The notes: generated by a model from the sequence alone, not told the origin. Shown: positions 52,407 through 61,776, counted from the first letter of the stretch. The stretch is DNA of 64,000 nt from Streptacidiphilus jiangxiensis (GCF_900109465.1 NZ_FOAZ01000002.1:557280-621279), one strand, 5' to 3'. Made by a program: numbers and translations.

Positions 52407-54302
52407 TCAGCTCAGCCGGAACGAGGTGTCGTCCAGCAGGAACGCGGTCCTGGCCGCGCCGGTCTCGTGGGCGGTGAACTTCACGATCACCGTCGACCCG
52501 AACTCGGCGGCGACCGCCGGGGTGAGGTCGAAGCTGACCGGCACGTAGCCCGTCGTCGTGTCCAGGTTCGTCCAGGTGTGCAGGACGGCGATCAGTCGGC
52601 CGCTGTACTGGTCGTCCAACTCCAGCGTGAGGCTGTCCCGTTGCTGCGGGTCCGTGGCGGTGTTGGTCGAGGCGACGTGCAGCCAGAAGGAGAAGGAGGC
52701 GTGGGTGTAGCCGGGGGTCGTCTCGATGCCCTGGCTGAGGGTGTCGTCGGCGGTGGCGCTGTGGCCGAGCCAGGCGTAGCCGATACCCGTGCGCGGGGCC
52801 TGCAGAGGCGACCGGGTGATGATGCCGGGCGCGGACTGGGCCCACCAGCCGGGGTAGGCGCCCTTGGCGTCGGTCGGTACCTCGAAGCCGGGGTCGACGA
52901 CCTGCTCGATCCCGGCGCAGCCGGTCGCGCCGCCGCGCGCGACGGTCAACCGGAAGCTCGTCGACGCCGCGTCACCACTGCGGTCCCGCACGGTCAGCGT
53001 GACGTCGTGGCTGCCGGGCACCGAACTGCGGCCGCCGATGCGGCCGGTGGCGGGGTCGAGAACGAGCCCGCGAGGCAGCCCCTTCGCCGCATAGCGCAGG
53101 CCGGGTCGGCTCAGCCGGTCCGTGGCCAGGACCGGCACGGAGACCGGCCTTCCGGCCTGCACGGTGCGGTCGCAGAGGGTGCTCACGACCAGCGGCCTGT
53201 TCGCGACCACGGGGTGGTCTCCGGAGCAGGTGTGCTGGTCGTTGGACCAGGTGGTCTGCACGGCGAAGTCACCGGTGCCCAGGTGCAGGTCGAACAGCCC
53301 GCCGGGGGTGCCCTCGGTGATCCAGGCGCACTTGTCGCCGTCCTCCTGGCCCGCCGGGTCGATCCAGCCGCCCATGGCGTTCTGGTCGGTGACGGTCTCG
53401 GCGTACTCGTGGCCGCCGAGCAGGCTCCAGCCGTCGAGACGGCCACGCGGGCCGGGGTTGATCCAGTTGGTGCCGCAGTACTTGTAGTCGGTCAGGTACG
53501 GCATGATCGTGTACGCGAGCGTGCCGTAGCTGGAGCGCTCGAAGGTGTGCCAGGCGCACCAGCTGTTCATCTCGTGCCAGTGGTCCGGGTCGACGCCCTG
53601 GGCCGTGGTGACGACGTACTGCACGTTGCGGTTGCTCGCGGCCGTCGTGTTGCCGAAGTGCTTGGCGGCGGCGGCCGCCTCGGCGGCGATCTGCGGCTCG
53701 GTGGCCGCCTGCGGGGAGGGCGCGGCGTTGTCCACCCAGACCCCGGCGAGCGCGTCGCCGTGCGGCATGCCGACATGCGCGGCGCCCGCACCGCAGCCCG
53801 TCGCGCCGGCCGCGACGTTCTCGCAGTACTGGGTCATCACGCCGCTCCAGCTGTGCGGGCCGGCGTCGACGCCGGTGCCCAGGCCCCTGAAGAAGGCCTG
53901 CTGGTACGGGGCGGCGTGGTCGGGGTCGCGGGAGAGGGTGGTGTACCCGTTCGCGTCCTTGGCCGCCTTGCCCCACTGGGCGCCCCAGTAGACGACGTAG
54001 ACCTTGGGCGGCCCGGAGGTGACACCCACGGAGTCCTGGCCGCCGCGGTAGCCGAGGTTCGGCTGGTCGTTGTTGACCACGACGTCGGGGGCACTGTGCG
54101 GGCGCGGGGTGGCGGCGAGGGCGACGTGGGGGTGGCCGGGCTGGATCTGCACCCACTCGCCGTGGGTCCGGACCCAGCCCTCGGCGGCGGGGTGGGGGTC
54201 GGCGGCGGCCGCCGCGTGGACGGGCGCGGCCGCGCCGGTGAGCGCGGCGCCGAGCAACAGGGCGCAACCGACCTTGAGCATCCGTGAGGAGTGACTTCGC
54301 AT
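52407..54302 (-). CDS. Secreted protein with HEYAE motif and Ig-like domain
   Basis: A 631-residue secreted protein. The signal peptide is MLKVGCALLLGAALTGAAAPVHA. The N-terminal half holds PKVYVVYWGAQWG, a Cys-rich middle and GGHEYAETVTDQNAMGGWIDPAGQEDGDKCAW, a HE-x-x-E/TD pattern like that of EXORDIUM-type and related secreted proteins, which may bind metal. A putative Ig-like fold follows (GLPRGLVLDPATGRIGG), then a jelly-roll-like C-terminal domain. Substrate unknown. The ATG at 54302 is chosen so that the signal peptide follows; the ribosome site is poor. Confidence 0.7.
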   Translation of the reverse strand: MRSHSSRMLKVGCALLLGAALTGAAAPVHAAAAADPHPAAEGWVRTHGEWVQIQPGHPHVALAATPRPHSAPDVVVNNDQPNLGYRGGQDSVGVTSGPPKVYVVYWGAQWGKAAKDANGYTTLSRDPDHAAPYQQAFFRGLGTGVDAGPHSWSGVMTQYCENVAAGATGCGAGAAHVGMPHGDALAGVWVDNAAPSPQAATEPQIAAEAAAAAKHFGNTTAASNRNVQYVVTTAQGVDPDHWHEMNSWCAWHTFERSSYGTLAYTIMPYLTDYKYCGTNWINPGPRGRLDGWSLLGGHEYAETVTDQNAMGGWIDPAGQEDGDKCAWITEGTPGGLFDLHLGTGDFAVQTTWSNDQHTCSGDHPVVANRPLVVSTLCDRTVQAGRPVSVPVLATDRLSRPGLRYAAKGLPRGLVLDPATGRIGGRSSVPGSHDVTLTVRDRSGDAASTSFRLTVARGGATGCAGIEQVVDPGFEVPTDAKGAYPGWWAQSAPGIITRSPLQAPRTGIGYAWLGHSATADDTLSQGIETTPGYTHASFSFWLHVASTNTATDPQQRDSLTLELDDQYSGRLIAVLHTWTNLDTTTGYVPVSFDLTPAVAAEFGSTVIVKFTAHETGAARTAFLLDDTSFRLS

Positions 54303-54564
54303 GGCTCGGTACCATGGCACATGTCACGCATGAAGTGGTTCCGTTGAGCAGACATCCGGACCCCCACCCCCATCCGGTGGGCCCACCCCTCCGAACGGCG
54401 GCGCCACCAAGTGCAGTTCAGCGCCCCGCACGCGGCCGCACCCCGACGTCCACCCGTCGGTCGGCGGACAACTCCAGCCGACCGGCCACCCCCCGCAAAA
54501 TGCCGCGCGCCCTCCGGTACGGGAACCGGAGGGCACGCGGAGCAGAACCGGGCTGCGGGGTGGA
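54303..54564. other. Gap between glnII and the secreted protein gene
   Basis: The 262 bases contain no gene I can support. They hold the leader of the secreted protein gene and an inverted repeat around CCTCCGGTACGGGAACCGGAGG (CTCCGGT...ACCGGAG) that probably ends glnII transcription. Confidence 0.5.
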
Positions 54565-55590
54565 TCAGACCTGGCCGGCCTTCTCCAGGGCGGAGCAGCA
54601 GGTGTTCACCAGCAGGCGGGTGACGACGTAGGGGTCGACGTTCGCGTTCGGGCGACGGTCCTCGATGTAGCCCTTCTTGTCGACCTCGACCTGCCACGGG
54701 ATGCGGACCGAGGCGCCACGGTTGGACACACCGTAGGAGTAGACGTTCCACGGGGCGGTCTCGTGCTTGCCGGTGAGACGCTCCTCGACACCCGAGCCGT
54801 ACTGGGTGACGTGCTCCATGACGATGTCCTGGGACGCGCCCAGCGACTCGCAGGCGGTGATGATGGCGTCGTAGCCCTCACGCATCGCCTTGGTGGAGAA
54901 GTTGGTGTGCGCGCCCGCACCGTTCCAGTCGCCCTTGGCCGGCTTGGCGTCCAGGGAGACGACGACGTTGTAGTCCTCGGCGATGCGGTGCAGCAGCCAA
55001 CGGGCGACCCACATGTGGTCGGAGACCTCGAGCGGGCCGACCGGGCCGATCTGGAACTCCCACTGACCCGGCATGACCTCGGCGTTGATGCCGCAGATGG
55101 CCAGACCGGCCTCCATGCAGGCGTCGAGGTGCTTCTCGACGATCTCGCGACCGACGACCTTGCCGGCGCCGACGCCGCAGTAGTACGGGCCCTGCGGGGC
55201 CGGGAAGCCACCCTCGGGGAAGCCCAGCGGACGGCCGTCCTCGGTCAGGAAGGTGTACTCCTGCTCGATGCCGAAGATCGACTCCTGCGCGGCGAAGCGC
55301 TCGGCGACCGTGCGGAGCGCCGCGCGGTGGTTGGTCTCGTGCGCGGTGCCGTCGATGTTCAGCACCTCGCACAGGACGAGGATGTTGTCACCGCCACGGA
55401 TCGGGTCCGGGCAGGTGAACACCGGCTGCAGCACGCGGTCGGAGGCGTGACCCTCGGCCTGGTTGGTGGAGGAGCCGTCGAAGCCCCACACGCCCGGCTC
55501 GGCGCCGTCGGCCAGGACCTTCGTCTTGGAGCGCAGCTCGGCGGTCGGCTCGGTGCCGTCGATCCAGATGTACTCAGCCTTGAAGCTCAC
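54565..55590 (-). CDS. glnII: Glutamine synthetase, GSII type
   Basis: A 341-residue eukaryote-type glutamine synthetase, which makes glutamine from glutamate, ammonia and ATP. The key segments are EPGVWGFDGSSTNQAEGHASD, FGIEQEYTFL, GINAEVMPGQWEFQIG, GDWNGAGAHTNFST and the late ASVRIPWQVE. The length matches GlnII of Streptomyces. The GTG start has GAGGA upstream. A GlnR box is present about 120-155 bases upstream, which predicts induction when nitrogen is limiting. Confidence 0.96.
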   Translation of the reverse strand: MSFKAEYIWIDGTEPTAELRSKTKVLADGAEPGVWGFDGSSTNQAEGHASDRVLQPVFTCPDPIRGGDNILVLCEVLNIDGTAHETNHRAALRTVAERFAAQESIFGIEQEYTFLTEDGRPLGFPEGGFPAPQGPYYCGVGAGKVVGREIVEKHLDACMEAGLAICGINAEVMPGQWEFQIGPVGPLEVSDHMWVARWLLHRIAEDYNVVVSLDAKPAKGDWNGAGAHTNFSTKAMREGYDAIITACESLGASQDIVMEHVTQYGSGVEERLTGKHETAPWNVYSYGVSNRGASVRIPWQVEVDKKGYIEDRRPNANVDPYVVTRLLVNTCCSALEKAGQV

Positions 55591-55707
55591 GGGCGCGTCC
55601 TCGCAGTGATACGGGCGGTGGGTGGAAACGATGCTGTGGCGCTCGGCGTCGCTCCGCTGCACTGGGGAGTTACGTCCTTCGCTTGGGTAGGAGATTCACA
55701 GGACGCA

Positions 55708-55745
55708 ATTTCCCGGCTGTTGCCCGTTTGTGAACAGCAGGTTAA
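55708..55745 (-). promoter_or_regulatory. GlnR box upstream of glnII
   Basis: On the minus strand the half-sites TTAAC, TTCAC, GCAAC and GAAAT follow each other with 11-base periodicity; each fits the GlnR consensus (gTnAC / GaAAC) at four of five positions. Confidence 0.7.
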
Positions 55746-55767
55746 CCGGGCCCCCGAGTGGCACAGT

Positions 55768-56988
55768 TCACACACCGGTGAGCACGAGGCTGACGTTGTG
55801 GCCGCCGAATCCGTACGAGTTCGCCAGCCCCGCACGCCACTGCCCACGCCGCGGCAGGCCGCTGACCAGGTCGAGCTTCACTCCCGGGTCCACGTTCCGG
55901 AGGTTGCGGACGGGCGGGATCCGGCCCTCGTGCAGCGCCAGCGCCGTCACCAGCACCCCCAGTGCGCCGGACGCACCGAGCAGATGCCCCGTCATCGACT
56001 TCGTCGCGGTGACGACCGCGTGAAGTCCGATGGTCTCGGCGATCACGTCCGCCTCGACGATGTCACCGGCGGGTGTGGAGGTGGCGTGCGCGTGGACCAG
56101 GCCGACGTCCAGCGGGTCGACCTCGGCGTCGGCCAGCGCCAGGCGGATCGCCCGCTGCTGCCCGTCCGCGTCGGAGGCGGTGATGTGGACCGCGCTCGAG
56201 GTGATCCCGGCCCCGGCCACCCGGGCGTAGATCCGGGCGCCGCGCGCCTGCGCCAGGTCGGCGCGCTCCAGCACGACCAGGGCCGCCCCCTCGCCCAGCA
56301 CGAAGCCGTCCCGGTCCGCGTCGAACGGACGCGACGCCTCCTCGGGTGCGTCCTCGCGCTTCGACAGCGCCGTCATCTGCGCGAACCCGGCCATCACCGC
56401 CGCCGTGACGCAGGCCTCCGTCCCACCCGCGACGACCACGTCGGCGCGACCGAGCCGGATCAGGTCCAGGCCCATCGCGATCGCCTCCGCACCCGAACTG
56501 CAGGCGCTCACCGGCGTACGCGCTCCCCCGCGCGCGCCCAGGTCCATGCTGACCCAGGCCGCCGGGCCGTTCGCCATCATCTGCGTCACCACGTAGGGCG
56601 AGACCTTGCGGGCCCCGTGCTGCTCCAGCGCGTCGTCCTGGGCCAGCAGCGAGCCCACACCCCCGGTCCCGGTACCGATCACGACGGCCAGCCGCTCCGG
56701 CGCCACCTGCGGCCGCGCCGCGTCCGCCCACGCCTCACGGGCCGTCACCAGCGCCAGTTGCTGGCACCGGTCGAGCTTGCGCGCCTCGACCCGCGGCAGC
56801 ATCTCCGCCGGGTCCACCGCGAGCCGCGCCGCGATGCGCACCGGCAGATCGCGCGCCCACTCGTCCTCGATCACGGCCACCCCCGACCGCCCCTCCAGCA
56901 TCGCCGCCCACGTCGACGCGACATCGCCGCCCAGCGGCGTGCTGGCGCCCAACCCCGTGATCGCGACATCGACCAGCTCACGTGCCAT
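55768..56988 (-). CDS. FabF-like 3-oxoacyl-ACP synthase (KAS II)
   Basis: A 406-residue KAS II enzyme with all catalytic residues: Cys in VSACSSGAEAI, His in HAHATSTPAGD and Lys/His in KSMTGHLLGASG. GFGGHN closes the protein. It condenses acyl chains with malonyl-ACP. It is a stand-alone gene next to glnII without the other fatty-acid genes, so its role in a special pathway is open. GAGGGG precedes the ATG. Confidence 0.92.
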   Translation of the reverse strand: MARELVDVAITGLGASTPLGGDVASTWAAMLEGRSGVAVIEDEWARDLPVRIAARLAVDPAEMLPRVEARKLDRCQQLALVTAREAWADAARPQVAPERLAVVIGTGTGGVGSLLAQDDALEQHGARKVSPYVVTQMMANGPAAWVSMDLGARGGARTPVSACSSGAEAIAMGLDLIRLGRADVVVAGGTEACVTAAVMAGFAQMTALSKREDAPEEASRPFDADRDGFVLGEGAALVVLERADLAQARGARIYARVAGAGITSSAVHITASDADGQQRAIRLALADAEVDPLDVGLVHAHATSTPAGDIVEADVIAETIGLHAVVTATKSMTGHLLGASGALGVLVTALALHEGRIPPVRNLRNVDPGVKLDLVSGLPRRGQWRAGLANSYGFGGHNVSLVLTGV

Positions 56989-57019
56989 GTCAGGTTCCCC
57001 TCATGCGCTCTTGGTAGAA

Positions 57020-57060
57020 GCGCACGATAAGATCATCAGCTTTCTGATCGCTTCGTGCGC
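57020..57060. repeat. Inverted repeat between KAS II and YigZ genes
   Basis: GCGCACGA and TCGTGCGC pair at the ends, then GATCA/TGATC after a 3x3 internal loop. It could end the YigZ transcript or be an operator for the KAS II gene 32 bases away. Confidence 0.5.
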
Positions 57061-57154
57061 TCTCCAGGCCAGCCTGACACGGGCCCTACGGGCAATCGGG
57101 CGTGGAACCACGGCGAGTCGGAGGGTCGACTTCTGTGGGATCCGCACAATCCAC

Positions 57155-57787
57155 TCAGACCACGGGCACGTCGATGAGGGTCGTGCCGGTCCGCTCGGCC
57201 AGCGCCTCGCCCGCGGTCGCCTCGGCGAGCCAGGCCTCGAACATCTCGACGGACTCCTCCGGAACACCGACCTCGACGACCACGCCATGGGCCTCGTAGG
57301 CGACACCCCGCACCGCATGGCCCGCCGCGCGCAGGTCGTTCTCCAGCCGGCCCGCGCGCACGTGGTCCGTGTGGACCGAGAGCAGCGCCACCGGGCGGCG
57401 CTCGACGAGGCCGACCGCGTCCAGCGCCGCCGCGACCGAACCGCCGTAGGCCCGGACCAGACCACCCGCGCCGAGCAGCACGCCGCCGAAGTAGCGGGTC
57501 ACCACGGCCACGGTGTCGGTGACGCCGCGTCGGCGCAGCACCTCCAACATCGGCGCCCCGGCGGTGCCCGCGGGCTCGCCGTCGTCGTTGGAACGCTCAC
57601 GACGCGGGTCGTCACCGACGACGAACGCGGTGCAGTTGTGGCGGGCGTCCCAGTACTGCTTGCGGATCGCGGCGACGAACGCCTGCGCCTCCGTCTCGTC
57701 GGCCACCCGGCCGAGATGGCAGATGAAGCGGGACTTCTTGACCTCGATCTCGTGGACACCCGGTCCGGCCACGGTCAGGTACGGCAC
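57155..57787 (-). CDS. YigZ/IMPACT-family protein
   Basis: A 210-residue YigZ-type protein. It has EIEVKKSRFICHLGRV, the family signature DDGEPAGTAGAPMLEVL and RYFGGVLLGAGGLVRAYGG, followed by a small C-terminal ferredoxin-like domain. The biochemical role is unclear; links to ribosome function have been proposed. GGAGG lies six to eight bases before the GTG. Confidence 0.92.
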   Translation of the reverse strand: MPYLTVAGPGVHEIEVKKSRFICHLGRVADETEAQAFVAAIRKQYWDARHNCTAFVVGDDPRRERSNDDGEPAGTAGAPMLEVLRRRGVTDTVAVVTRYFGGVLLGAGGLVRAYGGSVAAALDAVGLVERRPVALLSVHTDHVRAGRLENDLRAAGHAVRGVAYEAHGVVVEVGVPEESVEMFEAWLAEATAGEALAERTGTTLIDVPVV

Positions 57788-57934
57788 GGACGGGCCTCCA
57801 CGGTTGCTGGTGCTGTTCCGCCAGCCTACTCGGCATCCCCGCAGGCAGGAGGCTGCGCAAGCGGCCACCCGACCGCTACGGTGAGCACGCCGTACGGAGG
57901 TGCCGATCGAAGGCACCGGGGGAGGAACCGAGGC

Positions 57935-59107
57935 GTGTTCGGAATCATCAGGCCTTGCCGGCATCGGCTGGGCGAGCGGTTGTTGGAGAGCTGGACGGCC
58001 CATCTGTGCGGGCTCTGCCTGGCCTTGCGCGACGGGCACGGCCAACTGGCCCGCACCGCCACCAACTACGACGGGCTGATCGTCTCCGTCCTGGTCGAGG
58101 CGCAGACGGCGAGCCGCCCCGACGCGCGGCGCACGGCCGGCCCCTGCCCGCTGCGGGGGCTGCGCACAGCGCCCGTCGCCCGCGGCGAGGGGGCCAGGCT
58201 GGCCGCGGCGGTCTCGCTCGCGCTGGCGTCCGCCAAGATGCGCGACCATGTCGACGACGCCGACGGGGTGTTCGCCCGCCGGCCGGTCGCGGTGGCCGCG
58301 GGCGGCGTCGCGGAGCGGTGGCGCCGGCAGAGCCGCTCGGCGGGCACCGCCCTGGGCTTCGACCCCGAGGTGCTCTTCGCCTCGCTGTCGCGGCAGGCCG
58401 AGGTCGAGGCCGCCGCCGGGATCGGGTCATCCGTGCTGCTGGTCACCGCCCCCACGGAGGAGGCGACGGCGCTGGCCCTGGAGCACACCGCCGTCCTCGC
58501 GGGCCGTCCGGGCAACCGGGCGCCGCTGCGCGAGGTGGGCCGCTACTTCGGGCGCCTCGCCCATCTCCTGGACGCGGTCGAGGACCTGACCGAGGACCAG
58601 GCCAACGGCGCCTGGAACCCCCTGGTCGCCACCGGCACCTCGCTCGCCGAGGCCGAGCGCCTGTGCCGCGACGCGGTCCACGGCATCCGGCTCGCCCTGG
58701 CCGAGGTCGAGGTGACGGACGGCGCCCTGGTGCACCGCCTCCTGGCCCACGAGACGGACGCGGCCGTCGGCCGTGTCTTCGGGCACGCCCAGGCGCACGG
58801 CAGTCGCCAGGACTGGACGCCGCCGCCGATGGGCCCGAACCCGTTCGGTCAGCCGGGGATCTTCCCGCCCCCTCCGCCCGCGCCCACCCGTCGCAACCCC
58901 CTCGTGGCCTGCGGCCTGTGGGCGGTGCTGTGCTGCACCTGCCAGGCGTGCTGCCGCGAGGAGTACGAGAATCCGTGCACGGGTCGACGGATGCACGGCC
59001 CGTGCCGCGACTGCGACTGCGATTGCTGTGACTGCGGGGATTGTTGCGAGTGCTGCGACGGCTGCGACGGCTGTGATGGGTGCGACTGCTGCGACTGCAG
59101 CTGCTGA
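57935..59107 (+). CDS. DUF5685 protein with a Cys-rich C-terminal tail
   Basis: A 390-residue protein. The first 300 residues match DUF5685: FGIIRPCRHRLGERL, HLCGLCLALRDGHGQ, a PCPLRGLRTAPVARGEGARLAAAVSLALASAK block and GRLAHLLDAVEDLTEDQANGAWNPL. The remaining part starts with a Pro-rich linker, then WAVLCCTCQACC, and ends with about 35 residues in which Cys alternates with Asp, Glu and Gly in CDC, CCDC and CDG repeats. Such a tail could bind metal ions. The GTG at 57935 has GGAGG about nine bases upstream. Function unknown. Confidence 0.85.
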   Translation: MFGIIRPCRHRLGERLLESWTAHLCGLCLALRDGHGQLARTATNYDGLIVSVLVEAQTASRPDARRTAGPCPLRGLRTAPVARGEGARLAAAVSLALASAKMRDHVDDADGVFARRPVAVAAGGVAERWRRQSRSAGTALGFDPEVLFASLSRQAEVEAAAGIGSSVLLVTAPTEEATALALEHTAVLAGRPGNRAPLREVGRYFGRLAHLLDAVEDLTEDQANGAWNPLVATGTSLAEAERLCRDAVHGIRLALAEVEVTDGALVHRLLAHETDAAVGRVFGHAQAHGSRQDWTPPPMGPNPFGQPGIFPPPPPAPTRRNPLVACGLWAVLCCTCQACCREEYENPCTGRRMHGPCRDCDCDCCDCGDCCECCDGCDGCDGCDCCDCSC

Positions 59108-59110
59108 CGC

Positions 59111-60019
59111 TCAGCTGCGTGTGAGCTCCCCGGTCGCCGCCAGGTCCGCGAGGGCGCGGATCTCGACGGCGTAGAGGGGCCACGTCTCGCGGGAGAGGAA
59201 GTGCCCGACGCCCGGCATGATCCGCAGCCGGGCGCCGGGGATCGCCGCAGCGATGTCGCGGGCGGCGGCGACCCGCACCAGCGGGTCGTCCTCGCCGTGC
59301 AGCACCAGCGCCGGCGCGGCGATCGCGCCGAGCGCTCCGCCGTTCCACTTCGCGCCGACCTGGCGGCTCTCCGCTTTCGGGTCGCGGAAGCTGCGCAGCC
59401 CGCGCTCGGCCTCCCGCTCGACGAACTCACGCACGTCCCACTCCCCCAGCTCCTGCCGCGGCGACGCGAGCAGGCGGGCGACGGCGACGGCCATCGCCAG
59501 GTTCCCCTCGGGAGTCTCCGGGTGGCGCAACCGCGTGAACGCGGCGGTCCGCGCCAACTGGACGTAACGCAGGACGCGCAGGCCCTTCACGTCCCCGGGC
59601 ACGGCCCCGGACGTCGTGACGGTGCGGACCCGTCCCGGGTGGCGCACGGCGGTGCGCTGGGCGACGGCGCCACCGAGGGAGTGACCGAACAGGTGGGCCC
59701 GCCCCCAGCCCATCGCGTCCATCACGGCGACGGCGTCGTCCGTCTGGTCCTCGGCGCTGTAGGCGGGCGCACTGCGCCGCATCAGCGCCGCGAAGGGCGA
59801 GCCCCCGGGCGCCTCGGCCAGGTGGGTGGACTGGCCGGCGTCGCGCTGGTCGTAGGCGACGACGTGGAAGTCCCGTCGCACCAACTCCTCGACCAGGCCG
59901 TCCGGCCACCAGAACCGGGAGGTACCGAGCCCCATGATCAGGAGCAGCGGCTCGCCGCCGGCACCTCCGAGGTCCTCGTAGGCGAGCTGGACCTCTCCAT
60001 TGCGGGCATAGCGCGTCAT
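59111..60019 (-). CDS. Alpha/beta hydrolase
   Basis: A 302-residue alpha/beta hydrolase: LLLIMGLGTSRFWWP for the oxyanion hole (Gly-Leu-Gly in place of His-Gly), YDQRDAGQS, nucleophile FGHSLGGAVAQ, acid in HGEDDPLV and His in GVGHFLSRE. The family includes aclacinomycin methylesterase-like enzymes. It is divergent from the TetR gene at 60117, with shared operators, so the regulator probably controls it. GGAGG precedes the ATG. Confidence 0.88.
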   Translation of the reverse strand: MTRYARNGEVQLAYEDLGGAGGEPLLLIMGLGTSRFWWPDGLVEELVRRDFHVVAYDQRDAGQSTHLAEAPGGSPFAALMRRSAPAYSAEDQTDDAVAVMDAMGWGRAHLFGHSLGGAVAQRTAVRHPGRVRTVTTSGAVPGDVKGLRVLRYVQLARTAAFTRLRHPETPEGNLAMAVAVARLLASPRQELGEWDVREFVEREAERGLRSFRDPKAESRQVGAKWNGGALGAIAAPALVLHGEDDPLVRVAAARDIAAAIPGARLRIMPGVGHFLSRETWPLYAVEIRALADLAATGELTRS

Positions 60020-60061
60020 CGGACTCCTCCCGGGCTTCGCAAACACCGTTCGCAATCAACG

Positions 60062-60082
60062 TTCGCGAACACTGTATGCGAA
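60062..60082. promoter_or_regulatory. TetR operator between hydrolase and TetR genes
   Basis: TTCGCGAACA and TGTATGCGAA form a dyad (8 of 10 pairs) around one base, and TTCGCAA/TTCGCAAT copies lie at 60036 and 60049. Repeated TTCGC cores in this 98-base divergent gap suggest autoregulation. Confidence 0.6.
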
Positions 60083-60116
60083 ATGTAGTCTGAGCGGCAA
60101 CAAGGGAGGACGATCG

Positions 60117-60794
60117 GTGGCAGAGGAACAACCGGTGATCTGGCTGCGGCCCGAACAGGCCGGCGTCGGACGGCCGGCCGAACGCAGCCGCGCCGAGATC
60201 ACGGCAGCCGCCGTCGACCTGGCCGACCGCGAGGGCCTCGACGCCGTCTCGATGCGCCGCGTCGCCGCCGCACTCGGCACCGGCGCCGCCTCGCTCTACC
60301 GCTACGTCGCCACCCGCGACGACCTGCTCGACCTGATGACGGACAGCACCGCCGCCGAGTACGACTTCACCGCCCGCAGCGGCGACTGGCTTCCCGACCT
60401 GCTCGACGTGGCCGCCCAGGCCCGGGACATCATGCGCCGCCACCCCTGGCTGCCCGCGCTCGTCGTCACCCGGCCGACCCTGGGACCGCACGGCGTGGAC
60501 CTGCTGGAGCACGTCCTCGACGTGCTCGCCGACCACCCGGCGCCGCCCTCCCGCAAGCTGGAGGCCTTCGCCCTGCTCAACGCCGCCACCGCGCAGTTCG
60601 TGCAGCACGAGCTCGCGACCACGGACGCGAGCGCCCAGCGCCAGGCCGCCTACCTTGCCCACGTCGCCGTGGCCGGCCACCACCCGCGCATCGCCGCCCT
60701 GCTCACGTCGGCCGCGACCACGCAGACGGTGGACGGGAACGAGGACAGCTTCACGACCCTGCTCGGCCGGGTGCTGACGGGAGTACTGGGCTGA
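60117..60794 (+). CDS. TetR-family regulator
   Basis: A 225-residue TetR protein with the helix-turn-helix VSMRRVAAALGTGAASLYRYVATRDDLLDLM (about 45-75) and a TetR_C-type ligand domain. GGAGG lies eight bases before the GTG start. It is divergent from an alpha/beta hydrolase and probably represses both genes. Confidence 0.92.
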   Translation: MAEEQPVIWLRPEQAGVGRPAERSRAEITAAAVDLADREGLDAVSMRRVAAALGTGAASLYRYVATRDDLLDLMTDSTAAEYDFTARSGDWLPDLLDVAAQARDIMRRHPWLPALVVTRPTLGPHGVDLLEHVLDVLADHPAPPSRKLEAFALLNAATAQFVQHELATTDASAQRQAAYLAHVAVAGHHPRIAALLTSAATTQTVDGNEDSFTTLLGRVLTGVLG

Positions 60795-60801
60795 AGCCCG
60801 G

Positions 60802-61719
60802 TCACACCGCCAGGTGGCGCCCGAGGAACTCCAACTCGGCGGCGACGGCCTTCTCATGGGCGTCCTGGAACGGCGCGTAGTGCCCGCCGGGCAGGTGCAC
60901 GACCTCCGCGCGGGGCGCACGAGCGGCCGCCTTCAGCGCCGATCCTGGCGGCGCCGACTGGTCCCCGTCGCAGACCACGACCAGCAGCGGACAGCGAACC
61001 CGAGAGGCCTGACGGCCGGGGCGGTAGCCGCCCAGCGGCAGCACGGACCGGGCGGCGACCTGCCGGCGCCACTGCGGATACACGCCGTCCGGGTCGAGCG
61101 GGCTCGGGTCGACCCCGCCGTCGGGCGTGGTCACCACCGCGACCTCCCCCGGTCGGCCGCCGAGCGGCACCGCCAGCGGCGCCCGCCCGAACCACGAGCC
61201 GACCTGGTCGACGATCCCCCGCCCGACCAGCCGCACCATCGCCGTCGGCCGCTGGAACGCCGCCGCGTTCCGTGACGCCACCAGTCCGTCGACGGTGGGC
61301 GACTGGGCGACGACCGCCGCCACCTCCGGCTCGACGGCTGCCACCTGGAACAGCTGCCCACCCGGCGCCGAGAACGACCAGAGCCCGACCCTGGCCGGAT
61401 CGACCCCCGGCAGCGTCCGCGCGAACGCGAACGCCGCCCGCCAGTCGGCCAGTTGCCCGCGCGGCGTGAGCACCGGGCACGGCCCGTCCGCGCTCTGCCC
61501 GTGGGCGGATTCGCCGAGCCCGCGAAAGTCGAAGGCCAGCACGTCGAAGCCGGCCTCCTGGAACCGCCTGGCGAATCGGTCCGTCCCGGGCTCCTTCGGG
61601 ACGGCGAAGCCCCCCGCCATGACCACGCAGGCGCCGTTGCGCCCGGGGTAGTACCAGGCCGCGCACTCCGCGCCCGCGCTGGTGAACCGAACGCCCTGCC
61701 GCTCGACCGATACCCGCAT
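60802..61719 (-). CDS. Alpha/beta hydrolase (dienelactone-like/acyl transferase type)
   Basis: A 305-residue alpha/beta hydrolase. It has CVVMAGGFAVPKE, FDFRGLGESAHG, a nucleophile elbow GLWSFSAPGG with Ser in the GxSxxG position, CDGDQSAPP as acid region and GGHYAPFQ as His. It is 57 bases downstream of a MerR-family gene on the same strand and may be co-transcribed or controlled by it. GGAGG is five bases before the ATG. Confidence 0.85.
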   Translation of the reverse strand: MRVSVERQGVRFTSAGAECAAWYYPGRNGACVVMAGGFAVPKEPGTDRFARRFQEAGFDVLAFDFRGLGESAHGQSADGPCPVLTPRGQLADWRAAFAFARTLPGVDPARVGLWSFSAPGGQLFQVAAVEPEVAAVVAQSPTVDGLVASRNAAAFQRPTAMVRLVGRGIVDQVGSWFGRAPLAVPLGGRPGEVAVVTTPDGGVDPSPLDPDGVYPQWRRQVAARSVLPLGGYRPGRQASRVRCPLLVVVCDGDQSAPPGSALKAAARAPRAEVVHLPGGHYAPFQDAHEKAVAAELEFLGRHLAV

Positions 61720-61776
61720 GTCGACCTCCGCGTCGACCCGACCGGATTCGCCTACCCTTGAAGTGAACCACACGGT

